Assembly (NCBI GenBank): GCA_900321365.1
Contig: ONVT01000107.1
Span: 1-7,167 of the forward strand
Source: an uncultured Eubacteriales bacterium
Lineage (GTDB): Bacteria; Bacillota_A; Clostridia; Lachnospirales; Lachnospiraceae
Reading direction: 5' to 3'
Length of the DNA stretch: 7,167 nucleotides
Every line of letters starts with the position of its first letter. The stretch's first letter is position 1. A program made the position numbers and the translations under genes. Shown here piece by piece: positions 1 to 6,472 of this stretch. The notes under the pieces were generated by a model. The model saw nothing but the letters and a program-made list of their open reading frames with translations, was not told the origin of the DNA and made no database searches.

Positions 1-97
1 GTCTCAGTCATGCCCGCAGAAGACTCAGTTACTGTCTCAGTCATGCCCACAGCAGCCACAGCTTCCGTCTCAGTCTCTGTTTCGTCCATGCCTGCGG
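1..97. repeat. Degenerate in-frame tandem repeat in the polyferredoxin tail
   Basis: The 19-base segment at 1-19 recurs at 34-52 with 18 of 19 bases identical, and a weaker copy (about 13 of 19) lies at 79-97. Offsets are 33 and 45 bases, both multiples of three, so the reading frame is kept. On the minus strand the copies encode variants of GMTET (GMTET, GMTET, GMDET) in a Thr/Glu-rich extracytoplasmic tail. The array touches the left edge and may continue beyond it. Confidence 0.6.
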
Positions 98-1235
98 CAG
101 CTCCGGACTCTGTGATGGCTGTCTGCGGAGCGGGCGTGGTTTCCTCTGCCGAAGCAGAAATATCTTCATCTGCCTGTCCCGTCTGCAGAGCAGTCGCTCT
201 CGCCTCCTCGATCCGCGCGGACTCAGCTGCCTCTCGTGCCGGCTCGATCCAGTTGAACCAGATGAGAGCGAACAGAAGCACGGCAATCGCGACGCCCCAG
301 ACAATCCGTCCGATCTTTCTGCGTTTTTGGATGACAGGCTCCGGATCCGCATTCTTTCCGAAAGAGGGTCCCGCCAGCGTGAACTTTCCCGCCTTGAGTG
401 AGATCGCGCCCTGCGCACAGCTTTCCATACACTTGCCGCAGGAGATGCATTCATGGTCACCCACATGCTTTACATCCATCTGACAGCGTCGTACGCAGAG
501 CCCGCAGCCGTTGCAGCGGTCCGTATCCACTTTGACGCCCGTCAGGGAGAAGCGGTTAAAGAATCCGTAGATCGCTCCCAGCGGACAGATAAACCGGCAG
601 AAGCTGCGGTAGCAGAACGCGCAGGCAAGTCCGATGATCAGCATGATCACCCATTTGCGGGTGAACAGAATCTTCAGCTGGTAGAAGGAAGTGGCATTGG
701 CCTTGTTCTGCAGCAGTCCGACTGCCCCCTCCAGCGTCCCGGCCGGGCAGATATACTTGCAGAAGCCCGGGAAAGGAATCCCCTCTCTGATTCCGACCCA
801 GATGGGAATCGCAATCACAAATACCACTAAAATCACGTATTTCAGATAAGAGAGCCGCCTGGTCCAGACGCTCTTTCTGATCTTGGGTACAGGAATCTTG
901 TGAAGCAGCTCCTGGATCAGTCCCAGAGGACAGATCCATCCGCAGATCGTCCTTCCCAGAACCACGCCGAACAGCGCCAAGATTCCAAGCATATACCATG
1001 GAGCGGTATGTCCGGATGCATTCAGCGCATTCTGCAGCGAACCAAGCGGGCAGCTTGCGATTGCCCCCGGGCAGGAATAGCAGTTGAAGCCGGGAACGCA
1101 GACGCTCTTGAGCGGTCCTGAATAAATGTGCCCGTCGATGAATCCTTTCAGATTGGCGTTGTACAGAAGTGCCGCATACAACTGCACCAGCTTTCGCGTA
1201 CGCGGCAGACGGGATACTTTTCTTTTGTCTTCCAT
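1..1235 (-). CDS. Membrane-bound 4Fe-4S polyferredoxin (NapH/NosR-like), 3' end outside window
   Basis: This is probably a membrane electron-transfer protein that passes electrons through iron-sulfur clusters across or along the membrane; donor and acceptor are unknown. The frame is open from an ATG at 1235 to the left edge (411 residues, no stop). Visible cysteine motifs are C46/C52/C55/C62, CGWICPLG (C98, C102), FCKYICPAG (C159, C163), C205/C208/C213/C217 ending in CPLG, and two ferredoxin motifs CxxCxxCxxxC at C241-C251 and C263-C273. The CPLG/CPAG pairs between membrane segments are typical of the NapH/NosR/CcoG group. Hydrophobic segments lie near 79-95, 129-148, 190-208 and 310-328. After the last one comes a low-complexity Thr/Glu/Ala/Ser tail (331 onward), probably outside the cell if the ferredoxin domain is cytoplasmic. 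The start has a good ribosome site (AGAAGGA, 9 bases upstream). It is the second gene of an operon with the CXXC protein upstream. The family call is firm; the exact pathway is unknown. Confidence 0.88.
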   Translation of the reverse strand, partial: MEDKRKVSRLPRTRKLVQLYAALLYNANLKGFIDGHIYSGPLKSVCVPGFNCYSCPGAIASCPLGSLQNALNASGHTAPWYMLGILALFGVVLGRTICGWICPLGLIQELLHKIPVPKIRKSVWTRRLSYLKYVILVVFVIAIPIWVGIREGIPFPGFCKYICPAGTLEGAVGLLQNKANATSFYQLKILFTRKWVIMLIIGLACAFCYRSFCRFICPLGAIYGFFNRFSLTGVKVDTDRCNGCGLCVRRCQMDVKHVGDHECISCGKCMESCAQGAISLKAGKFTLAGPSFGKNADPEPVIQKRRKIGRIVWGVAIAVLLFALIWFNWIEPAREAAESARIEEARATALQTGQADEDISASAEETTPAPQTAITESGAAAGMDETETETEAVAAVGMTETVTESSAGMTE

Positions 1236-1270
1236 AGCAAATGATCCTTCTGTTTATACGATACTTCCAC

Positions 1271-1729
1271 TTATCCCAGTCCGACACACTCTGTGCAGAT
1301 TGACGCGCCTTTGGCAAGCACATCTTCCAGTCCGCCGTTGCATATACCCATAATAATCAGCGAAGCTGCCAGGATCAGAATCACGACCCGCAGGATGACT
1401 TCCCTGCGTCCGGCCTTCTGGGGCACCGCCTTTGTTACAGACTGTTTAACGTCCATCCCATTGAGGGCGGCCGGTTTTTCCGCTTTCTCATCCCTGATAC
1501 CCAGAATCCATCCCGCGACAGTGAACGCAAGGAAGGCCGTGATCAAAGGCAGGAGAGTCAGAAGCGCCGCACCCACTTTTTCTCTGGTGTAGATGTAATA
1601 AAACAGGTCGCCGGAAGCCTGCACTGCAGTCCCGTGTATATACATCCGGACTGCGGCGGCGGCAAGAAGGCCGGCAACCAACGCACACAGCAAAGACTCG
1701 ATCACCCAATACAGTTTTTTTCCCCGCAC
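1271..1729 (-). CDS. Membrane protein with C-terminal CD1871A-like CXXC motif
   Basis: This is a 152-residue membrane protein whose last ~45 residues resemble the small CD1871A-family CXXC proteins of Clostridia: a single hydrophobic helix (111-129), a short linker, then ASICTECVGLG with the CXXC pair C145/C148 at the extreme C-terminus. Ahead of this module are two more hydrophobic helices (about 8-29 and 52-77) and a hydrophilic linker (78-108) rich in Lys/Glu/Ala. The start is GTG at 1729, chosen because a perfect AGGAGG lies 5 bases upstream and the nearest upstream ATG is out of frame. It lies 35 bases upstream of the polyferredoxin gene and shares its promoter. A thiol or redox partnership with the polyferredoxin is inferred from the motif and pairing. 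The gene is surely real; its biochemical role is not established. Confidence 0.82.
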   Translation of the reverse strand: MRGKKLYWVIESLLCALVAGLLAAAAVRMYIHGTAVQASGDLFYYIYTREKVGAALLTLLPLITAFLAFTVAGWILGIRDEKAEKPAALNGMDVKQSVTKAVPQKAGRREVILRVVILILAASLIIMGICNGGLEDVLAKGASICTECVGLG

Positions 1730-1775
1730 AGGAACCTCCTCTGTTTTTATCTGCCTGTCATTCTTTTCACTTCAG

Positions 1776-1804
1776 ATTATATCATGTTTTACTAAATCTA
1801 TGAG
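1776..1804 (-). promoter_or_regulatory. Extended -10 promoter of the leftward redox operon
   Basis: On the minus strand a perfect TGATATAAT (TGnTATAAT, 1776-1784) is visible. With a 17-base spacer the -35 hexamer would be CTCATA (1799-1804), a poor match, which is usual for extended -10 promoters. Transcription would start near 1768-1770, giving a leader of about 40 bases before the GTG at 1729. Confidence 0.65.
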
Positions 1805-1817
1805 ATAAAAATATCAT
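1788..1817 (+). promoter_or_regulatory. Possible rightward promoter overlapping the leftward one
   Basis: TTTACT (1788-1793, 4 of 6 to the -35 consensus) is followed 18 bases later by TATCAT (1812-1817, 5 of 6 to the -10 consensus). If used, transcription would start near 1824 and the kinase gene would have a ~250-base leader containing the short reading frame at 1860-1889 and the hairpin at 1862-1909. It is a weaker call than the extended -10 site at 1981-1989. Confidence 0.25.
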
Positions 1818-1859
1818 TCTTCTTTTCCTGATATCCCCGTCGGAAGGAGCTGTCAGGGT

Positions 1860-1889
1860 ATGCCGCGGGCGGGGGATGAGAGAGGGTGA
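1860..1889 (+). CDS. Possible nine-codon leader peptide
   Basis: ATG at 1860 opens a nine-codon frame, MPRAGDERG, ending at TGA 1887-1889. AAGGAG lies at 1844-1849, 10 bases upstream, a reasonable though slightly long spacing. The frame lies within the 5' arm and loop of the hairpin at 1862-1909. Its stop overlaps (as GTGA) a GTG at 1886 that is in frame with the downstream permease-kinase gene. It is only meaningful if transcription starts upstream, for example at the weak promoter near 1788-1817. A frame this short can arise by chance; no function is claimed. Confidence 0.2.
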   Translation: MPRAGDERG

Positions 1890-1909
1890 GAGGAATCCCC
1901 GCCTGTGGC
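1862..1909. promoter_or_regulatory. GC-rich hairpin in the divergent intergenic region
   Basis: Bases 1862-1874 pair continuously with 1897-1909 (13 pairs, including two G-U). Two more A-T pairs (1876-1877 with 1895-1896) form past a bulged G1875, around a 17-base loop. No T-run follows on either strand, so it does not look like an intrinsic terminator. It could be a structured mRNA leader element if the upstream promoter is used, or a DNA inverted repeat bound by a regulator. Confidence 0.45.
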
Positions 1910-1980
1910 CGCGCAGAAGAAACCGAAAGTGCGGGGAGAAAGGCACATCCTGAGAATCCGGCACAAAACTCTTTTCAATA

Positions 1981-1989
1981 TGATATACT
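1981..1989 (+). promoter_or_regulatory. Extended -10 promoter element for the permease-kinase gene
   Basis: TGATATACT (TG, one base, then TATACT at 1984-1989, 5 of 6 to consensus) sits 85 bases before the preferred start codon. No convincing -35 is visible at 16-18 bases upstream. Predicted transcription start is near 1996, giving a ~80-base leader. Confidence 0.5.
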
Positions 1990-2074
1990 GATAAAAGAGT
2001 GCCTCAGTCAGAGTGCTCCAGCCAACAAAAGTACTTTCGACAACCTGATCAGGCAAGCGAAAAGGAAGATGAGC

Positions 2075-5000
2075 ATGGAACACGGAAAACCCCAAAGTAC
2101 AGGGAAGTTGCACAGTGAGAGTCATCCCGGCGGACTGCGCCCCGGGTTTTCGCCGCTGGGCGTGTGGGCGTTTTCGATCGGCACGAGCATCGGCTGGGGA
2201 TCATTTATCGTAACCTGCAGCGCCTACCTGCAGAAATCCGGCGTGCTCGGGACCGTCTTCGGACTGCTGCTGGGCATGGTGGTCATACTCGTGATCACCT
2301 GGAACCTGCAGTACATGATCCGGCTGGCGCCGAATGCGGGCGGTATCTATACCTTTGAAAAGAGTGTCAGCGGAAAAGACCTCGGGTTCCTGGCGCTCTG
2401 GTTCGTGCTGCTGACCTACATGGCCATACTGTGGGCGAATATCACCTCGCTGCCGCTGTTTGCCAGGTTTTTCCTCGGCAGGATGTTCCAGTTCGGGTTC
2501 CACTACAGCATCTTCGGATATGAGGTGTGGTTTGGCGAAGCCTTGCTTTCCATCTGCGCCGTGGTACTCATCGGACTGCTGTGCTGCCGCAGTTCACGCC
2601 TGATGGTCCGCATCATGGTAATCGCAGCCCTGATATTTGCCGTCGCGTTTACGGTATGCGCGGTGATCGCGGTCGTGCGGCATGAGAACACATTCAGCTA
2701 TTCACCCCTCTACCTGGAGGGATCAGGCGCATTTGCGCAGATCGTGCGTATCGCGGTCATCTCGCCGTGGGCTTTCATCGGTTTTGAGAACATCGCGCAT
2801 TTCTCTGAGGAATACACGTTTCCGGTGAAGAAAGTGCGCGGCATTCTGATCTCGTCCGTCCTGGTCACCACGCTGCTCTACCTGTTTGTCTCCCTGCTTT
2901 CCGTCTCCGCCTATCCGCCGGAATACGAGAGCTGGCTGGCTTATATCCGGGACATGGGGAATCTCGAGGGAATCAAAGCGGTTCCGGCGTTCTATGCCGC
3001 GAACCATTACCTGGGACAGGCGGGCGTGACGGTGCTGATGCTTGCGCTTTTCGCGGTGATCCTGACCAGCCTGATCGGCAACCTGCTGGCCCTGAGCCGC
3101 CTGCTGTACGCGGCGGGACGGGAAGGGGAGATGCCCGGGCGTCTTGCTGCCCTGAACAGGCACGGCATTCCATTCAGGGCGATTGCCGCCGTGGTCGTGG
3201 TATCCGTATTCATTCCCTTCCTGGGAAGAACAGCGATCGGATGGATCGTGGATGTCACTACCCTGGGAGCGACCATCATCTACGGCCTGGTTTCCCACGC
3301 GGTTTACCGGCATGCACAGAGCGGGGAACGGCGGGCGGAGCGTTTTACCGGCATAGCCGGTATGGCACTGATGGTTGTCTTTGTACTGCTCCTGCTTATT
3401 CCCGGCCTGCTGCCCTTCCACGCGATGGAGACGGAGTCGTATTTCCTGTTCATCGTCTGGTCGGTCCTGGGGCTTGTCTATTTCCGGATTCTCATCCGCC
3501 GCGACGTAAAACGGGTATACGGACAGAGGATCGTCGTCTGGATCCTTCTTCTGGTGCTGGTGATGTTTGCCTCCATGATGTGGGTTTCCAGGGCAACGGA
3601 GAACGCGGCCAATGATGCCGTGCAGAAGATCTTTGAATATCATGAGTCGCACCCGGCGGATGATTCAGACGTGGCTGTCAGGGAAGAGCGGGTCGCCTTC
3701 CTCCAGGAGCAGGCGAAGGCGATCAGCGATTCGAACACGATGTATTCTGTCGTTTCCCTGGGGCTGTTCCTGATTGTCATCACGATGATGCTGAACAATT
3801 ACCGGGATACGCAGAAGCTGGGAGAGAAGCTGACCGAGGCGGAGAATGAGGCCATTGCCGCGAAAAGAATCGCGGAGCTGAAAGAGAGTATCACCTCCCT
3901 GCTCGACAATATCCCCGGCATGACCTTCACCAAGGACGCGGAGACAGGCGTGTACCTCGCCTGCAACCAGGCGTTTGCGGAATACGCGCACAAGGAGACG
4001 CCGGAAGGCGTGGTCGGGCTTACCGACGCGCAGATCTTTGACACCGCGACGGCGGCGCATTTTGTCGAGGACGACAAGATGGCCCTCTCGATGGACATGC
4101 CGTACGTTTTCTTTGAGGATGTGCCGGATGCCGCGGGCAGCCACCGGCAGCTGCAGACCACAAAGCTGAAATACACGGATACGTCGGGGAGACTCTGCGT
4201 TCTGGGCATCTGCGAGGATGTCACGGATATGGTGCGCATCCAGCATGAGAACGCCATGACGAAGGAGGCCTATGAGAACGCTGTCAGCTCCGGCATCATG
4301 TACACCCATATCGCCCAGACGCTCGCCCGTGAATACACGGATCTGTACTATGTCAACAGCGATACGGAAGAATTCATTGAATACCGCAGAGGAGACGCGA
4401 GCAGTGAGCTTTCCGAAATGCGGCGCGGCTGGCATTTCTTCAGCGACTGTAAGATGGAGCTTGCCGAAAGCGTATATCAGGAAGACAGGGAGAACTTCCT
4501 GCAGGCGATAAACCGAAAGGCGCTGATGAAGGCGCTGAGCCGGAAGAATACCTTAGTCATGACATACCGTGTGAACGGTGAGAATGGGCCGGCCTACGTC
4601 AGCATGAAGGTTTCGCGCATGGAGGATGATGAACGTTTCATCATCTTAGGCATCACGAATGTCGACGCGGAGATGCGGGATGCCATGGCCAAGAGTGAGG
4701 CTCTGGCTGAGGCGCTGACTTCGGCGGAGGAGGCCAGCAGAGCGAAAACGTCCTTCCTCTCCAGCATGAGCCATGAGATCCGCACGCCTATGAACGCGAT
4801 CATCGGGCTTGATACGCTTGCGCTGAAGAATGAGAACCTGGATGAGGAGACGCGCGAATACCTGGAGAAGATCGGAGGGAGCGCCAGACATCTGCTCTCC
4901 CTCATAAACGATATCCTTGATATGAGCCGGATCGAATCAGGCCGTGTGATCCTGCACAGGGAGGTATTCTCCTTCAGTGCCATGCTGGAGCAGATCAATA

Positions 5001-6301
5001 CCATGGTCACGTCCCAGTGCGAAGACAAGGGCCTGACCTATGAGTGCCGTATCCTGGGCCGGATGGAGGAATCCTATATCGGCGACGAGATGAAACTCAA
5101 GCAGGTGCTGATCAACATCCTGTCGAATGCCGTCAAGTTTACAGAGGCGCCGGGCAGCGTCACGCTGACAGTGGAGCGGACGGCTGCGTTCGAGAACCAG
5201 TCCACGGTCCGATTCCGTATCAGGGATACAGGCATCGGCATGGATCAGGAGTTTATCCCCAGGATCTTTGACGCGTTTTCCCAGGAGGACATCGGCTTCA
5301 AGAGCAAGTTTGGCAGCACCGGGCTGGGCATGGCCATCACGAAGCGGATTGTGGAGACGATGAACGGTTCGATCAGCGTCGAATCCGAGAAGGGTGAGGG
5401 CACCGAATTCGCGGTGTCGGTCACGCTGAGAAACTGCGATCAGAAGGGAGAAGAGAGAGAGATCACGATCGATCCCCAGACCCTGAACGTACTGGTTGTG
5501 GACGATGATCCGATCGAGGCGGAGCATGCCAGGACGGTGCTGGAAGAGGTCGGTATCCGGGCCGACACCAGTACGAGTGCGCAGGAGGCCCTGCGCATGA
5601 TGGAGGTGCAGCACTCAAGGCACAAGCCCTACAACCTCGTACTCATGGACTGGAATATGCCGGGAATGAACGGTCTGGAGGCATCTGCCGAGATCAGGAA
5701 GCAGTATGATACCGAAAGCACCGTCGTCGTCCTGACCGCGTATAACTGGGATGATATTCAGGAGGAAGCGCATCGCGTCGGCGTGGACAGCTTCCTCGCG
5801 AAGCCCCTTCTTCCGGAAAATGTCATCGAGGAATTCGAACGGATCGCACGCAGGAACAACATGACCCTGTTTCGGGAGAAGAAGCGGGCGAACCTGTCGG
5901 GGCGCCTTATCCTGCTGGCCGAGGATATGGAGATCAATGCGGAAATCATGATGGATACGCTCGAACTGGATGGCATCAGGGCCGATCACGCCGAAAACGG
6001 CAGGATCGCTCTGGAAATGTTTAAAGAAAGCAGGGCAGGGGACTATGCGGCGATCCTGATGGATGTGCGCATGCCTGAGATGGACGGCCTGGAAGCGGCG
6101 TCGGCGATACGTTCCCTGGACAGAGAGGACGCAAAGAAGATCCCGATCATCGCCCTGACGGCAAATGCTTTTGATGAGGACGTGCAGCGGTCCCTGCAGG
6201 CGGGCATGAACGCTCACCTGAGCAAGCCCGTGGATTCAGAGCAGCTGCTCCGGACGCTGAGCGAGCTGGTCTATGAAGCGGAATCGGACGGGGAAGGATG
6301 A
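2075..6301 (+). CDS. APC-type permease fused to PAS-PAS hybrid histidine kinase with two receiver domains
   Basis: This 1408-residue protein joins a transporter to a sensor kinase. Residues 21-475 form a 12-helix APC-superfamily permease: GTSIGWGSF in helix 1, SPWAFIGFEN in helix 6, SRLLYAAGREGEMP after helix 8. Two further helices (485-503, 556-575) flank a ~52-residue outside loop. Then come a short coiled stretch, a PAS domain (603-720), a PAS-like module (about 737-865), a HisKA helix with SHEIRTP (H900), and an ATPase domain with N1018, DTGIGM (1051-1056) and GSTGLGMA (1080-1087). Receiver 1 (1137-1258) has D1192, T1221 and K1243; receiver 2 (1276-1398) has D1330, T1362 and K1384. All catalytic landmarks are intact. 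No HPt or output domain follows. ATG 2075 is preferred: AAGGA lies 8 bases upstream, but too close to ATG 2069. The frame stays open back to a GTG at 1886. Substrate and downstream regulator are unknown. Confidence 0.93.
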   Translation: MEHGKPQSTGKLHSESHPGGLRPGFSPLGVWAFSIGTSIGWGSFIVTCSAYLQKSGVLGTVFGLLLGMVVILVITWNLQYMIRLAPNAGGIYTFEKSVSGKDLGFLALWFVLLTYMAILWANITSLPLFARFFLGRMFQFGFHYSIFGYEVWFGEALLSICAVVLIGLLCCRSSRLMVRIMVIAALIFAVAFTVCAVIAVVRHENTFSYSPLYLEGSGAFAQIVRIAVISPWAFIGFENIAHFSEEYTFPVKKVRGILISSVLVTTLLYLFVSLLSVSAYPPEYESWLAYIRDMGNLEGIKAVPAFYAANHYLGQAGVTVLMLALFAVILTSLIGNLLALSRLLYAAGREGEMPGRLAALNRHGIPFRAIAAVVVVSVFIPFLGRTAIGWIVDVTTLGATIIYGLVSHAVYRHAQSGERRAERFTGIAGMALMVVFVLLLLIPGLLPFHAMETESYFLFIVWSVLGLVYFRILIRRDVKRVYGQRIVVWILLLVLVMFASMMWVSRATENAANDAVQKIFEYHESHPADDSDVAVREERVAFLQEQAKAISDSNTMYSVVSLGLFLIVITMMLNNYRDTQKLGEKLTEAENEAIAAKRIAELKESITSLLDNIPGMTFTKDAETGVYLACNQAFAEYAHKETPEGVVGLTDAQIFDTATAAHFVEDDKMALSMDMPYVFFEDVPDAAGSHRQLQTTKLKYTDTSGRLCVLGICEDVTDMVRIQHENAMTKEAYENAVSSGIMYTHIAQTLAREYTDLYYVNSDTEEFIEYRRGDASSELSEMRRGWHFFSDCKMELAESVYQEDRENFLQAINRKALMKALSRKNTLVMTYRVNGENGPAYVSMKVSRMEDDERFIILGITNVDAEMRDAMAKSEALAEALTSAEEASRAKTSFLSSMSHEIRTPMNAIIGLDTLALKNENLDEETREYLEKIGGSARHLLSLINDILDMSRIESGRVILHREVFSFSAMLEQINTMVTSQCEDKGLTYECRILGRMEESYIGDEMKLKQVLINILSNAVKFTEAPGSVTLTVERTAAFENQSTVRFRIRDTGIGMDQEFIPRIFDAFSQEDIGFKSKFGSTGLGMAITKRIVETMNGSISVESEKGEGTEFAVSVTLRNCDQKGEEREITIDPQTLNVLVVDDDPIEAEHARTVLEEVGIRADTSTSAQEALRMMEVQHSRHKPYNLVLMDWNMPGMNGLEASAEIRKQYDTESTVVVLTAYNWDDIQEEAHRVGVDSFLAKPLLPENVIEEFERIARRNNMTLFREKKRANLSGRLILLAEDMEINAEIMMDTLELDGIRADHAENGRIALEMFKESRAGDYAAILMDVRMPEMDGLEAASAIRSLDREDAKKIPIIALTANAFDEDVQRSLQAGMNAHLSKPVDSEQLLRTLSELVYEAESDGEG

Positions 6302-6334
6302 AAGTGGCCGCTCAGCCGCGGGGTGTGACTTGTA

Positions 6335-6368
6335 ACGAAAACCGATGAATTATGTATCGTTTTTTCGT
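6335..6368 (+). terminator. Possible weak terminator after the permease-kinase gene
   Basis: Thirty-three bases after the stop codon, CGAT (6343-6346) pairs with ATCG (6356-6359) around a 9-base loop, followed directly by six T (6360-6365). The stem extends imperfectly by AAAA/TTTT and ACG/CGT past a mismatch and a bulge. The core stem is short and AT-rich flanked, so termination may be partial. A smaller CCGC/GCGG hairpin lies just upstream at 6308-6321. Confidence 0.4.
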
Positions 6369-6376
6369 GATCTGTG

Positions 6377-6385
6377 TGTTATACT
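6377..6385 (+). promoter_or_regulatory. Extended -10 promoter element for the HdeD-like gene
   Basis: TGTTATACT (TG, one base, TATACT at 6380-6385) stands 88 bases before the start codon. The expected -35 position falls in the T-run of the preceding hairpin and does not match consensus. Transcription would start near 6392, giving a leader of about 80 bases that contains the hairpin at 6402-6450. Confidence 0.5.
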
Positions 6386-6401
6386 CCTTATTTGACGAGT
6401 G

Positions 6402-6450
6402 CTGTGATCCGGCCGGACAACAGGACCTGCCGGACCGGCATATATCACAG
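6402..6450 (+). promoter_or_regulatory. Strong leader hairpin before the HdeD-like gene
   Basis: CTGTGAT (6402-6408) pairs perfectly with ATCACAG (6444-6450). CCGG (6409-6412) pairs with CCGG (6435-6438) after a 5-base bulge, and CCGG (6413-6416) pairs with CCGG (6430-6433) past a bulged A6434. That makes 15 pairs around a 13-base loop. It ends only 5 bases before the GAGGGAGG ribosome site and has no T-run, so it looks like a structured 5' leader or an operator rather than a terminator. No known riboswitch class was recognised. Confidence 0.5.
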
Positions 6451-6472
6451 AAATAGAGGGAGGTTTTTGAAA

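Noticed and set aside
10..483. 157-codon plus-strand frame rich in Ser/Val/Ala
   Set aside because: Its repetitiveness is the antisense of the Thr/Glu repeat tail; no ribosome site or family supports it.
556..1323. 255-codon minus-strand frame overlapping the polyferredoxin gene in another frame
   Set aside because: The other minus-strand frame has all the ferredoxin motifs, a proper ribosome site and a conserved family; this one would also overlap the CXXC gene.
1862..1909. Intrinsic terminator for either strand
   Set aside because: The stem is strong but no T-run follows it on the plus or minus strand.
1886..2074. 63-codon N-terminal extension of the permease-kinase starting at a GTG
   Set aside because: It runs through the candidate promoter at 1981-1989, has no recognisable domain, and a better ribosome site serves ATG 2075. 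It is kept only as an alternative linked to the leader-peptide finding.
2723..3652. 309-codon open frame on the minus strand inside the permease domain
   Set aside because: Its translation is rich in His/Arg/Asp/Gln with no domain or good ribosome site, and it lies opposite a clearly coding permease. It is a composition shadow.
3665..4435. 256-codon open frame on the minus strand opposite the linker and first PAS domain
   Set aside because: It has no recognisable family, and the plus strand is clearly coding in this stretch.
4937..6217. Two long minus-strand open frames (4937-5614 and 5615-6217) opposite the kinase core and receivers
   Set aside because: Both mirror well-conserved HATPase and receiver codons on the plus strand and show no family of their own.
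6374..6472. 33-codon upstream extension of the HdeD-like protein
   Set aside because: It would start within the promoter element and read through the leader hairpin; the GAGGGAGG site clearly serves ATG 6473.
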